DNA of 18,452 bases from CAYXXZ01 sp964469165 (GCA_964469165.1 CAYXXZ010000060.1:1-18452); one strand, 5' to 3'. Shown: positions 7,625 through 15,297, counted from the first letter of the stretch. Numbers and translations: made by a program. Notes: generated by a model not told the origin, from the letters alone.

Positions 7625-8122
7625 TCAGAGGATGATGGTCAAACGGCCCTGGTCATTGAGGGTTTCCAGATCCATCACGCAGCGCTTGTGGCGAATTTTG
7701 AAATCGTCGCCCTGGCGCTCCAGAACGTAGTGCATTTCGCCCATGTATCTGGAGGTTTTGCCGCTCTTTGTGCGGTAGGTAACGAAGTTGGCGCGCGCCT
7801 TGGTGTGGCCGTCTTCCTCATAGGCACGCACGTTGCTTATGAGGTGGCGGGTTTTCGAGTGTGGAAATTCACAGTGGGCGCTTTTCTTCATCAGCCGGTT
7901 GGCGCGCAGACGCAGTTCCTCGGAATCATCGGAAATGAGGAAGATGGAGTCGTGTGGATCTGCATTCCATGGATCATCGGCACTCAGTGAGGCAACTTCG
8001 TAACGGGCATCGTCAGTGTACAGCTCGGTCCACTCGGGCAGCTGCCAGCTGTCGAGTAGCTCGGCTTCCCGGAACAAGAAGTTTTCGACTTCGATTTTAC
8101 GAATGACATCTTGGGTGATCAT
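7625..8122 (-). CDS. Aromatic-ring-hydroxylating dioxygenase, beta (small) subunit
   Basis: The 165-residue protein matches the ring_hydroxyl_B family, an NTF2-like fold that packs against the catalytic subunit in an alpha3beta3 hexamer. Typical features are the N-terminal VENFLFREAELLDSW helix, the ELYTDDARYEV strand, RHLISNVRA and the C-terminal IRHKRCVMDLETL. Length is normal for the family. Its ATG follows CGGAG and lies 11 bp after the alpha-subunit stop, so the two are translationally linked. The subunit is structural and sometimes affects substrate range, with no catalytic metal site of its own. A separate beta subunit puts the enzyme with the benzoate, naphthalene and biphenyl dioxygenases rather than with single-subunit Rieske oxygenases. 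Confidence 0.93.
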   Translation of the reverse strand: MITQDVIRKIEVENFLFREAELLDSWQLPEWTELYTDDARYEVASLSADDPWNADPHDSIFLISDDSEELRLRANRLMKKSAHCEFPHSKTRHLISNVRAYEEDGHTKARANFVTYRTKSGKTSRYMGEMHYVLERQGDDFKIRHKRCVMDLETLNDQGRLTIIL

Positions 8123-8133
8123 GACTTGCTCCG

Positions 8134-9516
8134 TTATTCCTGCTCAAAGGTGTCGATATCGCGCATTACGCGATCCCATTGGGTCCAGTACGCCTGCATC
8201 TGGCATTCGTCGTCGGGCGCGCCTTCCTGCAGGCGCAGATCCGGTGCGTCGACGTTCATGCCCTTCGAATACTCCGACCATTCGGTGGGAGAGTTCTCGA
8301 TACCGCGCTGACACAGTTCCAGCATTTCGATGTCGTCGGCAGAACCGAAACCGGCGGGGCCGAGGAAGTTGCTGAAGTTGTCCATGCGGATGGCCTTGAG
8401 TTCGGGCGGTTCGCCGGTATGGCCGAGGCCCCAGGCGCGGACATGGATTTCATTGTGGCTCACCGGATTGATGACGCGGATGGTGAGGCCGACGTTGTCG
8501 TTGAATACCAGGTTGGGGAAAATCACCAGGTTTTTCTGCAGTTCGGCCAGATAGCTTGCGTACTCTTCACCGTAACGTTCTTCCAGGCGCTTGCGGTTTT
8601 CGTTGACCTGCTGTTTCACTTTGTCAGGCCAGCGCTCCAGCGGATCCGCCACTGGGCGCCCGGTGGGCACGCGGGAGTCGAGCACGGCGTGGCCGTGACC
8701 AAGGCAGCGGGTTTTACCGGTGCTGCGGAAGTTGGCACCGGCCTTGGCGACGACATTGACGTCTTCTTCCGCGCCAGCATTCGCGGCGCGATCCTTGAGG
8801 TATTCGAGATAGCTGATGTGGGTGGGGATCACGTGGTAACCATCGTAGCTGTTTTCCACGAGGTATTTGTAATTGGCGCGAATGGAATAGGCATGCTCGC
8901 CTTTCACCACGTAGAGCCCGTCCTCACCTTCTGCAGCCTGATCGCAATAGGAGTCGATGACGTCCTTGGCACCGGCAAGGTAGTCGGACAGCGAGATCGC
9001 TTTGGGGTTGAAGTTGATGAAATAAAAGCCTCGGTAGTGCTCGAGCCTGGCCGGTTTCGGCAAATTGAGGCGACCGTCCTCGTTGAGGTCTTCGCGATAC
9101 CCTTCATTGGAAAAGGTCGACAGCAGTTTTCCTGTATTGTCGAACGTCCAGCCGTGGTAGGGGCAGGTGAACGAGCGCGCGCTGCCTTTTTTCTCGCGAC
9201 AAACGGTGGCGCCGCGGTGGGTACAGGCGTTGATCAGCGTGTTCACTTCGCCCTTGCGGTCGCGGGTGAAAATGATGTCACGACCGCCAACTTCGCGCAC
9301 TACATAATCGCCGGGATTGGCAATTTCCGAGCGGTGGCCGACATAAAGCCAGCATTTGTCGAAAATTTTCTTTTTCTCCAATTCAAAAACGTCGGGATCC
9401 TTGTAGGCTGCGCGGTTGACCCGGAAGCGGCCTTTGTTGCGGTCGATGTCGACCAGTCCTTCGCCCTGGGATTCGGATCTGCTCCGAACGGGAGTGATTG
9501 TGGCTTGTGCTTTCAT
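8134..9516 (-). CDS. Rieske aromatic-ring-hydroxylating dioxygenase, alpha (catalytic) subunit
   Basis: The 460-residue protein inserts O2 into an aromatic or related ring. The Rieske [2Fe-2S] ligands are C98-H100 (ACTHRG) and C118-H121 (CPYHGW). The mononuclear iron ligands are H228 and H233 in NSYDGYHVIPTH. D225 is the electron-bridging aspartate next to them, and the third ligand is probably D394 or D395 in LGPAGFGSADD. Spacing and length are standard. The start has a strong GGAGGAG. The sequence looks closer to benzoate/cumate-type enzymes than to naphthalene types, but that is an impression and the substrate is not determined. It needs a ferredoxin and/or reductase; neither gene is in this window, so electrons must come from elsewhere in the genome. 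Confidence 0.95.
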   Translation of the reverse strand: MKAQATITPVRSRSESQGEGLVDIDRNKGRFRVNRAAYKDPDVFELEKKKIFDKCWLYVGHRSEIANPGDYVVREVGGRDIIFTRDRKGEVNTLINACTHRGATVCREKKGSARSFTCPYHGWTFDNTGKLLSTFSNEGYREDLNEDGRLNLPKPARLEHYRGFYFINFNPKAISLSDYLAGAKDVIDSYCDQAAEGEDGLYVVKGEHAYSIRANYKYLVENSYDGYHVIPTHISYLEYLKDRAANAGAEEDVNVVAKAGANFRSTGKTRCLGHGHAVLDSRVPTGRPVADPLERWPDKVKQQVNENRKRLEERYGEEYASYLAELQKNLVIFPNLVFNDNVGLTIRVINPVSHNEIHVRAWGLGHTGEPPELKAIRMDNFSNFLGPAGFGSADDIEMLELCQRGIENSPTEWSEYSKGMNVDAPDLRLQEGAPDDECQMQAYWTQWDRVMRDIDTFEQE

Positions 9517-9879
9517 AGGTTGTCTCCTCCGTACAGCGCTATCAAATCACTGGACGAAGAAGCGCACTATGACGCAGATCAACGAAGTGGTGTGGGTGAG
9601 ATGAGGGGGCCGTGCGAGGAAATGTTTTGCCGTGGCTATGCGCTATAAGCTGTAGCGCTGAAAAAACACTGCTTGAATAAAATTTGGAATAAGCCGGTTT
9701 TCATGGCGGAAGTGAATTCGGGCGGCGGTGCTGCGTGATGGCGGCAAAATAAAAGGGCGGCAAGCCATAAACTCAGGAGCGGACTCTGCAAAAGCCGAGA
9801 CAGAGCCCAACGGGAAGTTTACGGCTTATCGCCCGTTCACGACCTGTGTTGTCGATTCGTTCGCAACGCAAGCGTGATG
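9517..9879. other. 363-bp intergenic region upstream of the dioxygenase genes
   Basis: This region lies between the SDR stop and the dioxygenase alpha start. It holds no credible gene. It is long enough for a separate dioxygenase promoter on the minus strand, though no convincing -35/-10 pair stands out. Its SDR-proximal part contains the nested palindrome at 9755-9834. Confidence 0.6.
9755..9834. repeat. Nested 80-nt imperfect palindrome
   Basis: The outer arms are 9755-9773 (GGGCGGCAAGCCATAAACT) and 9816-9834, matching at 16 of 19 positions. Read as minus-strand RNA, two of the three mismatches become G-U pairs. An inner dyad, GGACTCTG (9781-9788) / CAGAGCCC (9801-9808), sits inside the loop. 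No U-tract follows. It lies 46 bp past the SDR stop, so it may be an mRNA-end structure, a small mobile palindrome or a regulatory RNA fold. Confidence 0.5.
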
Positions 9880-10632
9880 TTACAGCATGGCTATCCCGCC
9901 ATCGGCGGCCAGCGTCTGGCCGGTCATGATGGCGCTGTGGTCGGAAATCAGGAACTTCACGGTGCCGACCACGTCCTCGGGTTCGAGAAAGGTTTTGAGG
10001 CGCGCGGGAGAGGCTTCCACCATATCCTTGAGCATATCGCCGGCAATTCTGTGGCTGCCGGCGGTATTCATCGCGCCCGGGCATACGGCATTGATGCGAA
10101 TGTTGTCCGGCCCCAATTCCGTGGCCAGGGTGCGGGTCAGGCCGAACAGTGCAGCCTTGGATGTGACGTAGTGACAAATCATCGGCGGACCGATAAGTGC
10201 CGAGTTGCTGGAAATATTGACGATGCTGCCATTTTTGGCTGCGCGCATGTGAGGAGTGACGGCCTTGCACATGTGCCACACGCCCTTGACGTTGACCTTC
10301 ATCACCAGATCCCATTCGTCGGGATCGATCTGCTCGAAGGGCGCGATATGCAGCGAGCCGTAAAGCGCACCGTTGTTGACCAGCGCGTCGATGCGTCCGA
10401 AAACGTCGATGGCCTGGCCCACGGCGGCCTCGCAGGCGCCATAGTCGGTGACATCGAAAGAGAGTGCGAGGGCCTTGCCACCTTCCGCTTCCACGGCTTT
10501 GACGGTTGCCTCGCAGCTATCCAGGTCGCAGGCGACGATAGTGGCGCCACTGCGGGCGCAGGATAGGGCGATGACCTGGCCAAACCCCTGGGCGGCACCG
10601 GTGATCAATACAACTTTTCCTTGCAGACTCAT
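9880..10632 (-). CDS. SDR-family NAD(P)-dependent oxidoreductase
   Basis: The 250-residue classical SDR shows TGAAQGFG (11-18) as the dinucleotide loop, D36 after the second strand (favours NAD over NADP) and N114. The catalytic serine is in ISSNS (about 141-142), with Y155 and K159 in HYVTSK, and the family C-terminus TGQTLAADGG is present. The usual NNAG reads NNGA (86-89). Next to a ring-hydroxylating dioxygenase, an SDR usually oxidises the cis-dihydrodiol or a later alcohol to a ketone. That role is inferred from context, and a beta-hydroxyacyl-type substrate is also possible given the CoA-transferase in the cluster. The start follows GGGAG. A 258-bp leader separates it from the MDR gene. 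Confidence 0.92.
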   Translation of the reverse strand: MSLQGKVVLITGAAQGFGQVIALSCARSGATIVACDLDSCEATVKAVEAEGGKALALSFDVTDYGACEAAVGQAIDVFGRIDALVNNGALYGSLHIAPFEQIDPDEWDLVMKVNVKGVWHMCKAVTPHMRAAKNGSIVNISSNSALIGPPMICHYVTSKAALFGLTRTLATELGPDNIRINAVCPGAMNTAGSHRIAGDMLKDMVEASPARLKTFLEPEDVVGTVKFLISDHSAIMTGQTLAADGGIAML

Positions 10633-10666
10633 GTTTGACTCCCATGATTAAGTTTATCTGTAATGA

Positions 10667-10747
10667 GGCGACGCTTTGGTCGCCGTATCGCGTCTCGCGC
10701 AGGCATTGTTGCACATGCACCTGGTCGTGTCTCATTTTCGAGACGCG
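10667..10747. promoter_or_regulatory. Cluster of dyads upstream of the SDR gene, possible operator region
   Basis: Three inverted repeats lie in the 258-bp gap. They are GGCGAC/GTCGCC (10667-10672 / 10679-10684), CGCGTCTCG/CGAGACGCG (10689-10697 / 10739-10747) and GTCTC/GAGAC with a 6-bp centre (10729-10733 / 10740-10744). The second and third share the GAGAC core, as repeated binding sites for one regulator would. No matching regulator gene is evident nearby. Confidence 0.35.
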
Positions 10748-10890
10748 GTAAAGCGAATTATGCGTTTTGCACAGTGCCGGCATTACAGGGGGCACGCCTC
10801 GCACAAGTTCTTGACGGCCCGCATGCCCGAAACGCAGAGGCCTGACGACAGTCTTCAGTAACTTCGACCGCAACTATAATTGCAAAAATA

Positions 10891-11853
10891 TCAGGAAACT
10901 TTGATGACAATGCGCGCACCGGGCGCCGGCGTTGCTTGCCAGGCCGCCGCCACCTCGGTGAGTGGATATGCTTCGTAGTCGGCGCTCAATTTACCTTGCG
11001 CTGCCTGTGCAAACAGTTGCGGCAAATGGGTGTGGTTGTAATGCTTCATCTGCGCGGCGCTGATGCTGCCGAATCCCGATCCCAGCAGGTTGACAGGCTT
11101 GCTGCGCAAAATGGCTGATGGCAATTCGAGGGTGGCGCTCGCCATCTGTCCGATGGTAATGACATTCACCGGCTGCGGGCAGCAGGTGGCGAAAGCCTGC
11201 AACAGCAGCGCCGTTGGCTGGCCCCAAAGGTAGTCCAGAACCTGATCGATCGGTGTTTCCTGCTGGATTTGCGCCAATTGCGCGAGGATGGATTGCTCGT
11301 CGTCGCGCAGCGAAATACAGACATCCGCGCCAATCGTTTTCAGATAATCCAGCGCCTGGGGATTGCGCCCAGTGGCAATGATGCGCTTGGCGCCACGCAA
11401 TCTGGCGGATTGCACCGCCATGCGTCCCGACACGCCCGTCGCGCCGTTGATCAGCACCACCTCGCCGGCCTGCATGTGGCCACGGCATATGAGAGCGGCG
11501 TCGGAGCCGAGCAGGGCATTGGGCAAAACAGCGGCCACTTCCGGGCTCAGGTCATCGGGCACGGGAATGCAGTTTTCCCTGGTCGCCAGCGCATACTCGG
11601 CAATCATGCCGGTGATACCTGTAGCGTAGACGCGCTGGCCGTTGTCGAGGCGACCGACGCCATCGACGCCCACGGTGGTGGGAAAGCTGGCGAAGCCGGT
11701 GTAGTGCTTGCCGCTGACCTTGAGCTTGTCCAGCTGCTTGATGCTTGCCGTTTCCACGGCGATGAGCACTTGCTCTGAGGTACCAGGGGTGGGTTTGGCG
11801 ATCTCGCCGTAGAAAGGAATGTCGCCAAGTTGGTTGAGTACTGCCGCTTTCAT
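10891..11853 (-). CDS. Zinc-independent MDR oxidoreductase (quinone oxidoreductase-like)
   Basis: The 320-residue protein has the medium-chain dehydrogenase layout. A GroES-like N-terminal domain includes VGVDGVGRL (61-69). The nucleotide-binding domain has INGATGVSGRMAVQSARLRG (135-154) and a basic ATGRN after the second strand (160-164), suggesting NADPH. The cysteine cluster that binds structural zinc and the catalytic zinc ligands is absent, which places it with the quinone oxidoreductase / enoyl reductase branch. It would reduce a double bond or quinone with NAD(P)H. In this cluster it may act on an unsaturated intermediate, but that is inferred from position only. The start is supported by AGGGAA. 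It lies just downstream of the CoA-transferase. Confidence 0.88.
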   Translation of the reverse strand: MKAAVLNQLGDIPFYGEIAKPTPGTSEQVLIAVETASIKQLDKLKVSGKHYTGFASFPTTVGVDGVGRLDNGQRVYATGITGMIAEYALATRENCIPVPDDLSPEVAAVLPNALLGSDAALICRGHMQAGEVVLINGATGVSGRMAVQSARLRGAKRIIATGRNPQALDYLKTIGADVCISLRDDEQSILAQLAQIQQETPIDQVLDYLWGQPTALLLQAFATCCPQPVNVITIGQMASATLELPSAILRSKPVNLLGSGFGSISAAQMKHYNHTHLPQLFAQAAQGKLSADYEAYPLTEVAAAWQATPAPGARIVIKVS

Positions 11854-11898
11854 ACAGATTCCCTGTGGAACCGAGATGACATCAGAGAGAGGAACAAA

Positions 11899-11922
11899 GA
11901 GGCCGGCACCGTGGCCGGCCTC
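11899..11922 (-). terminator. Hairpin after the CoA-transferase gene
   Basis: GAGGCCGGC (11899-11907) and GCCGGCCTC (11914-11922) make a perfect 9-bp GC-rich stem with a 6-nt loop, 9 bp past the CoA-transferase stop. On the minus strand it is followed by TTTGTTCCTCT, an interrupted U-tract. It is likely a weak terminator that lets some transcription through to the MDR gene. Confidence 0.55.
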
Positions 11923-11931
11923 GGGGATTGC

Positions 11932-13119
11932 TTACACCACTGCGCTGTTGCGCAGCTCGCTGATTTCCGCAGCGCCGTAACCCAGTTCGGCGAGAATCTC
12001 GTCGGTATGCTGCCCCGGCAGGGGCGGGCCGCTTACGATGGTGGCGGGCGACTCGCTCAGGCGGTAGGCCGGCGTGATGTAGGGTACCGGCTTCTTGAGG
12101 CCGGGAACGTCGATATTCTTCAGGAAGCCCGCGCTGCGCACATGGGGGTCGTCGAGAACCTGGCGCGGTGTCAGCATGGGCCCTGCGGGCAGGCGGAATT
12201 CGGCGAGAACTTTCAGCGCCTCGTCCGTGGTCTTGTCCGCTGCCCAGGCGGTTGCCATTTCGCTCAGCACCACACCGTTGTCGGCGCGCAATTCGTCGCT
12301 GGCGAAGCGCGGGTCGCTGGTCAGCTCGGGCTTGCCGATCATCTCGCAGAAGCGCTTGAACATGGGATTGCCGAGGATGGCGACATAGAAGGCGCCGTCC
12401 CTGGTGTGGATGAGGTCGCAGGGCGCGCCGGACGGGGCGCGGTTGCCGATGCCGACACGGCCCATGTCGGTGAGCTCCTCTTCCATCAGGAAGTAATTGG
12501 TGACCGACATGGCGGATTGCAGCAGGTTGATTTCGACCTTCTGGCCCTTGCCTGTCGTATTGCGGTAAAGCAGTGCGGCGAGAATGCCGATGGTGGCGTG
12601 GTTGCCGGTGGTCATGTCGACCCAGGCGGCAGCGCTTTTCATGGGTTCCGCGGCCCAGCCGGACAGGTGGGTGGCGCCGCACATGACCTGGGCGATGGCG
12701 TCGAAGCCGGTGCGGTTGGCGTACGGGCCCTCGTTGCCGAAGGTAGTGATGTGGGCAAAGATGATGTCCGGCTTCACCTTGCGCACGATGTCGTAATCGA
12801 TACGCAGGCTGGTGAGAGCCTTCTGCGGCATGTTGGCTACCAGGATGTCAGTTTTTTCCAGGAGCTTGTGGAGGATTTCCTGGCCCTTGTCGCTGGTCAG
12901 GTCGAGGCTCAGACCCTTCTTGTTGCGGTTGCACTGGACGAAGCCGACACCGGCGGGGTATTCCGGGTCGATGGGCAGCGGGGTGCGGTCTTCACCGCCG
13001 CCCACGTTTTCGACGTGGATCACGTCGGCGCCCAGGTCGGCGAGTTGCGCGGCGCAGATGGGGCCGGCGACATAGCGGGTGATGTCGAGGACACGAATGT
13101 TTTCGAGGACTTTGTTCAT
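11932..13119 (-). CDS. CaiB/BaiF (class III) CoA-transferase
   Basis: The enzyme moves CoA between carboxylic acids through an aspartyl-anhydride intermediate. From the ATG at 13119 (395 residues), the N-terminal LENIRVLDITRYVAGPICAA is the family signature. GADVIHVEN, FVQCNRNKKGLSLDL and the nucleophile D168 in AAWVDMTTG follow; D168 nearly coincides with D169 of CaiB. An in-frame ATG at 13161 would add 14 residues without homology character or a ribosome site, so the shorter form is preferred. It is the first gene of the minus-strand catabolic cluster and probably activates an acid, or recycles CoA from a product, of the dioxygenase pathway. Family certain; substrate unknown. Confidence 0.93.
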   Translation of the reverse strand: MNKVLENIRVLDITRYVAGPICAAQLADLGADVIHVENVGGGEDRTPLPIDPEYPAGVGFVQCNRNKKGLSLDLTSDKGQEILHKLLEKTDILVANMPQKALTSLRIDYDIVRKVKPDIIFAHITTFGNEGPYANRTGFDAIAQVMCGATHLSGWAAEPMKSAAAWVDMTTGNHATIGILAALLYRNTTGKGQKVEINLLQSAMSVTNYFLMEEELTDMGRVGIGNRAPSGAPCDLIHTRDGAFYVAILGNPMFKRFCEMIGKPELTSDPRFASDELRADNGVVLSEMATAWAADKTTDEALKVLAEFRLPAGPMLTPRQVLDDPHVRSAGFLKNIDVPGLKKPVPYITPAYRLSESPATIVSGPPLPGQHTDEILAELGYGAAEISELRNSAVV

Positions 13120-13282
13120 CTTGGTGCGATCCGAAGCTGGAGCCCCCTGTTCCTGCGGCATTTTGCGGGTATGCCCGGGGGCGGGGTTATAGGACAGCGA
13201 TCAATCATAGACTATAACAAATGCTATAAAAAGCTGTGACTGCGGCCTCGGCGAGGTATGACGAGAAAGGGGCGCGAATGTC

Positions 13283-13309
13283 TTGCGTTGCGTTGGCCAC
13301 TCATATAGA
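13283..13309 (+). promoter_or_regulatory. Probable sigma-70 promoter of rplU-rpmA
   Basis: TTGCGT (13283-13288) and TATAGA (13304-13309) are separated by 15 bp, about 80 bp upstream of the rplU start. The spacing is slightly short, and the -10 box is a good match. It lies in the gap between the divergent CoA-transferase and rplU genes. Confidence 0.5.
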
Positions 13310-13389
13310 ATCCGCGCCCTCATAACACGGCCCACCTGCACCGGCAGCGTGGAGCGAGTAGAAAAGCTGTCTGAATACTGGAGCAGATT

Positions 13390-13701
13390 ATGTACGCAGT
13401 TATTGTAAGCGGTGGCAAACAGCACCGCGTGGTGGAGGGTGAGACCCTGCGCCTCGAAAAGCTGGATGTCGCTACCGGCGAAACCATCGATTTCGACAAG
13501 GTTCTTCTGGTCGGCGAAGGCGACAACGTCAAGGTTGGCGCGCCCTATGTCGAAGGTGGCAAGGTCAGTGCCGAGGTTGTCAGTCACGGTCGTGGCGACA
13601 AGATCCGCATCATCAAATTCCGCCGCCGCAAGCATTCCCGCAAGCAGCAGGGTCACCGTCAGTGGTTCACTGAGGTGAAGATCACCGGCATCAGCGGCTG
13701 A
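13390..13701 (+). CDS. rplU: 50S ribosomal protein L21
   Basis: The 103-residue protein opens with MYAVIVSGGKQHRV, the L21 signature, and carries the basic rRNA-binding stretch KIRIIKFRRRKHSRKQQGHRQ and the terminal TEVKITGI. Length matches bacterial L21, a 23S rRNA-binding component of the large subunit. GGAG precedes the ATG. It is followed 31 bp later by rpmA, the near-universal bacterial pairing. Confidence 0.98.
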   Translation: MYAVIVSGGKQHRVVEGETLRLEKLDVATGETIDFDKVLLVGEGDNVKVGAPYVEGGKVSAEVVSHGRGDKIRIIKFRRRKHSRKQQGHRQWFTEVKITGISG

Positions 13702-13732
13702 TACGGCATACATAATCCGAGGAGAATGAATC

Positions 13733-13990
13733 ATGGCACACAAGAAAGCTGGCGGTAGTACACGCAACGGCCGCGACTCAGAAAGCAAACGCCTTGGCGT
13801 CAAAGCCTTCGGCGGCGAGCAGGTTTCCGCGGGCAGCATCATCGTTCGTCAGCGCGGCACACGTTTCCGCGCCGGTGTGAACGTTGGCATGGGTCGCGAC
13901 CACACGCTGTTTGCAACCACCGATGGTCAGGTCAAGTTCACGACCCGCGGTGCTGGCAATCGCAAGTATGTGGATATCGTTACCGCGTAA
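13733..13990 (+). CDS. rpmA: 50S ribosomal protein L27
   Basis: The 85-residue protein begins MAHKKAGGSTRNGRDS. Its flexible N-terminal tail reaches the peptidyl-transferase centre, where it contacts tRNA. SKRLGVKAFGGE, GSIIVRQRGTRF and GRDHTLFAT are all typical L27 segments. No cleavable N-terminal extension of the Firmicutes kind is present, as expected in Proteobacteria. GAGGAG lies upstream of the start, and an intrinsic terminator follows. Confidence 0.98.
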   Translation: MAHKKAGGSTRNGRDSESKRLGVKAFGGEQVSAGSIIVRQRGTRFRAGVNVGMGRDHTLFATTDGQVKFTTRGAGNRKYVDIVTA

Positions 13991-14005
13991 TACTCCGCAT
14001 CATCG

Positions 14006-14034
14006 AAAAAAAGCCCCGCACGCGGGGCTTTTTT
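14006..14034 (+). terminator. Intrinsic terminator of rplU-rpmA
   Basis: GCCCCGC (14013-14019) and GCGGGGC (14022-14028) form a compact stem, preceded by seven A and followed by seven T. It is symmetrical, so it could work on both strands, but only the plus strand has an upstream gene reading into it. It separates rpmA from obgE. Confidence 0.92.
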
Positions 14035-14092
14035 TATGGCATCACTCATCTCGCGTTACAATTGCCGCAGGTGAGAGCAGAAGAGGTTTCCC

Positions 14093-15286
14093 GTGAAATT
14101 CGTTGATGAAGCATCCATCAAGGTGTTTGCAGGCAAGGGCGGCAACGGCTGTCTGAGTTTTCGGCGGGAAAAATACATTCCCATGGGCGGTCCCGACGGC
14201 GGCGACGGCGGCGACGGTGGCAGTGTCTTCATCGAGGGCGATGACAGCATCAATACCCTGGTGGACTACCGCTATCAGCGCGTCTACCGCGCCGAGAACG
14301 GCGAAGGTGGGCGCGGCGCGAACTGCCGGGGCAAAAGCGGTGCGGATCTGATCCTCAAGGTGCCGGTGGGAACCACGCTGATCGACGATGACAGTCAGGA
14401 GATCATCGGCGATCTGACGGAACACGGCCAGCTTCTCAAGGTGGCGCAGGGCGGCTTTCACGGCCTTGGCAACACCCGCTTCAAATCCAGCGTCAACCGC
14501 GCCCCGCGCCAGACCACCAACGGCAGCGAGGGCGAGGCGCGCAACCTGCGCCTGGAAATGAAGGTGCTCGCTGATGTCGGCTTGCTCGGCATGCCGAATG
14601 CGGGAAAATCGACGCTGATTCGCGCGGTTTCCGCAGCCCGTCCCAAAGTGGCCGACTACCCCTTCACAACGCTGGTGCCGAACCTGGGGGTGGTCAGTTT
14701 CGACCGCTACCGCAGTTTCGTGATTGCCGATATCCCGGGCCTCATCGAGGGCGCCTCCGAAGGCGCGGGTCTCGGCGTGCGCTTCCTCAAACACCTGACG
14801 CGCACCCGCCTGCTGTTGCACCTGGTGGACATGCTGCCGCCGGATGGCAGCGATCCGGCGGATAACGCCACCATCATCGAGCGGGAACTGGAGCGCTTCA
14901 GCCCGACCCTGGCACAGCGCGACCGCTGGCTGGTGCTCAACAAGATCGATCTGCTGCCGCCGGACGAGGCCGAGGAACGCTGCCGTGCCCTGATCGCGGC
15001 ACTCGCCTGGCAGGGGCCGGTGTTCAGGATAGCTGCCATCAGCCAGACGGGAACGGATAAACTGTGCGCCGCCGCGATGGAATACATCGAAGCGGTGCGC
15101 GAACGCGAACACGATGATCCCGAGGCGGCACGCGCCGAGCGCGATACCCAGAGCCGCATGCAACAGGAGGCGCGGCAGAGGATCGAGGCGCTGCGCCAGC
15201 AGCGGCGCAGCGCGCTTCAGGATGAGGCCGATGACTGGGATGACGATGATGACGACGATGACGTGGACGTCGTTTACCAGCCTTAG
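14093..15286 (+). CDS. obgE: GTPase Obg/CgtA
   Basis: This essential ribosome-associated GTPase links 50S assembly to nutrient status. The glycine-rich Obg fold (1-158) includes MGGPDGGDGGDGG. The G domain shows G1 GMPNAGKST (166-174), G2 FTT (191-193), G3 DIPG (213-216), G4 NKID (283-286) and a G5-like AISQTG (315-320). The C-terminus is an acidic tail holding eight consecutive aspartates. At 397 residues it is the usual length for gammaproteobacterial ObgE. The start is GTG with AAGAGG upstream. No ATG-initiated alternative preserves the family N-terminus MKFVDEA. Confidence 0.97.
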   Translation: MKFVDEASIKVFAGKGGNGCLSFRREKYIPMGGPDGGDGGDGGSVFIEGDDSINTLVDYRYQRVYRAENGEGGRGANCRGKSGADLILKVPVGTTLIDDDSQEIIGDLTEHGQLLKVAQGGFHGLGNTRFKSSVNRAPRQTTNGSEGEARNLRLEMKVLADVGLLGMPNAGKSTLIRAVSAARPKVADYPFTTLVPNLGVVSFDRYRSFVIADIPGLIEGASEGAGLGVRFLKHLTRTRLLLHLVDMLPPDGSDPADNATIIERELERFSPTLAQRDRWLVLNKIDLLPPDEAEERCRALIAALAWQGPVFRIAAISQTGTDKLCAAAMEYIEAVREREHDDPEAARAERDTQSRMQQEARQRIEALRQQRRSALQDEADDWDDDDDDDDVDVVYQP

Positions 15287-15297
15287 TCGAGTATGTC

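Noticed and set aside
8179..9648. 489-codon plus-strand open frame
   Set aside because: It is antisense to the Rieske alpha gene, whose metal-binding motifs are unmistakable. Its product is low-complexity in V, G and A with no family character.
13201..13232. CTATAA direct repeats with 12-bp period (13212 and 13224) as a regulator site
   Set aside because: AT-rich promoter DNA between divergent genes easily gives such matches; two short copies are not enough to call an operator.
11830..13239. 469-codon plus-strand open frame
   Set aside because: It is antisense to the CoA-transferase and the start of the MDR gene. Long open antisense frames are expected in GC-rich coding DNA, and no domain is recognisable.
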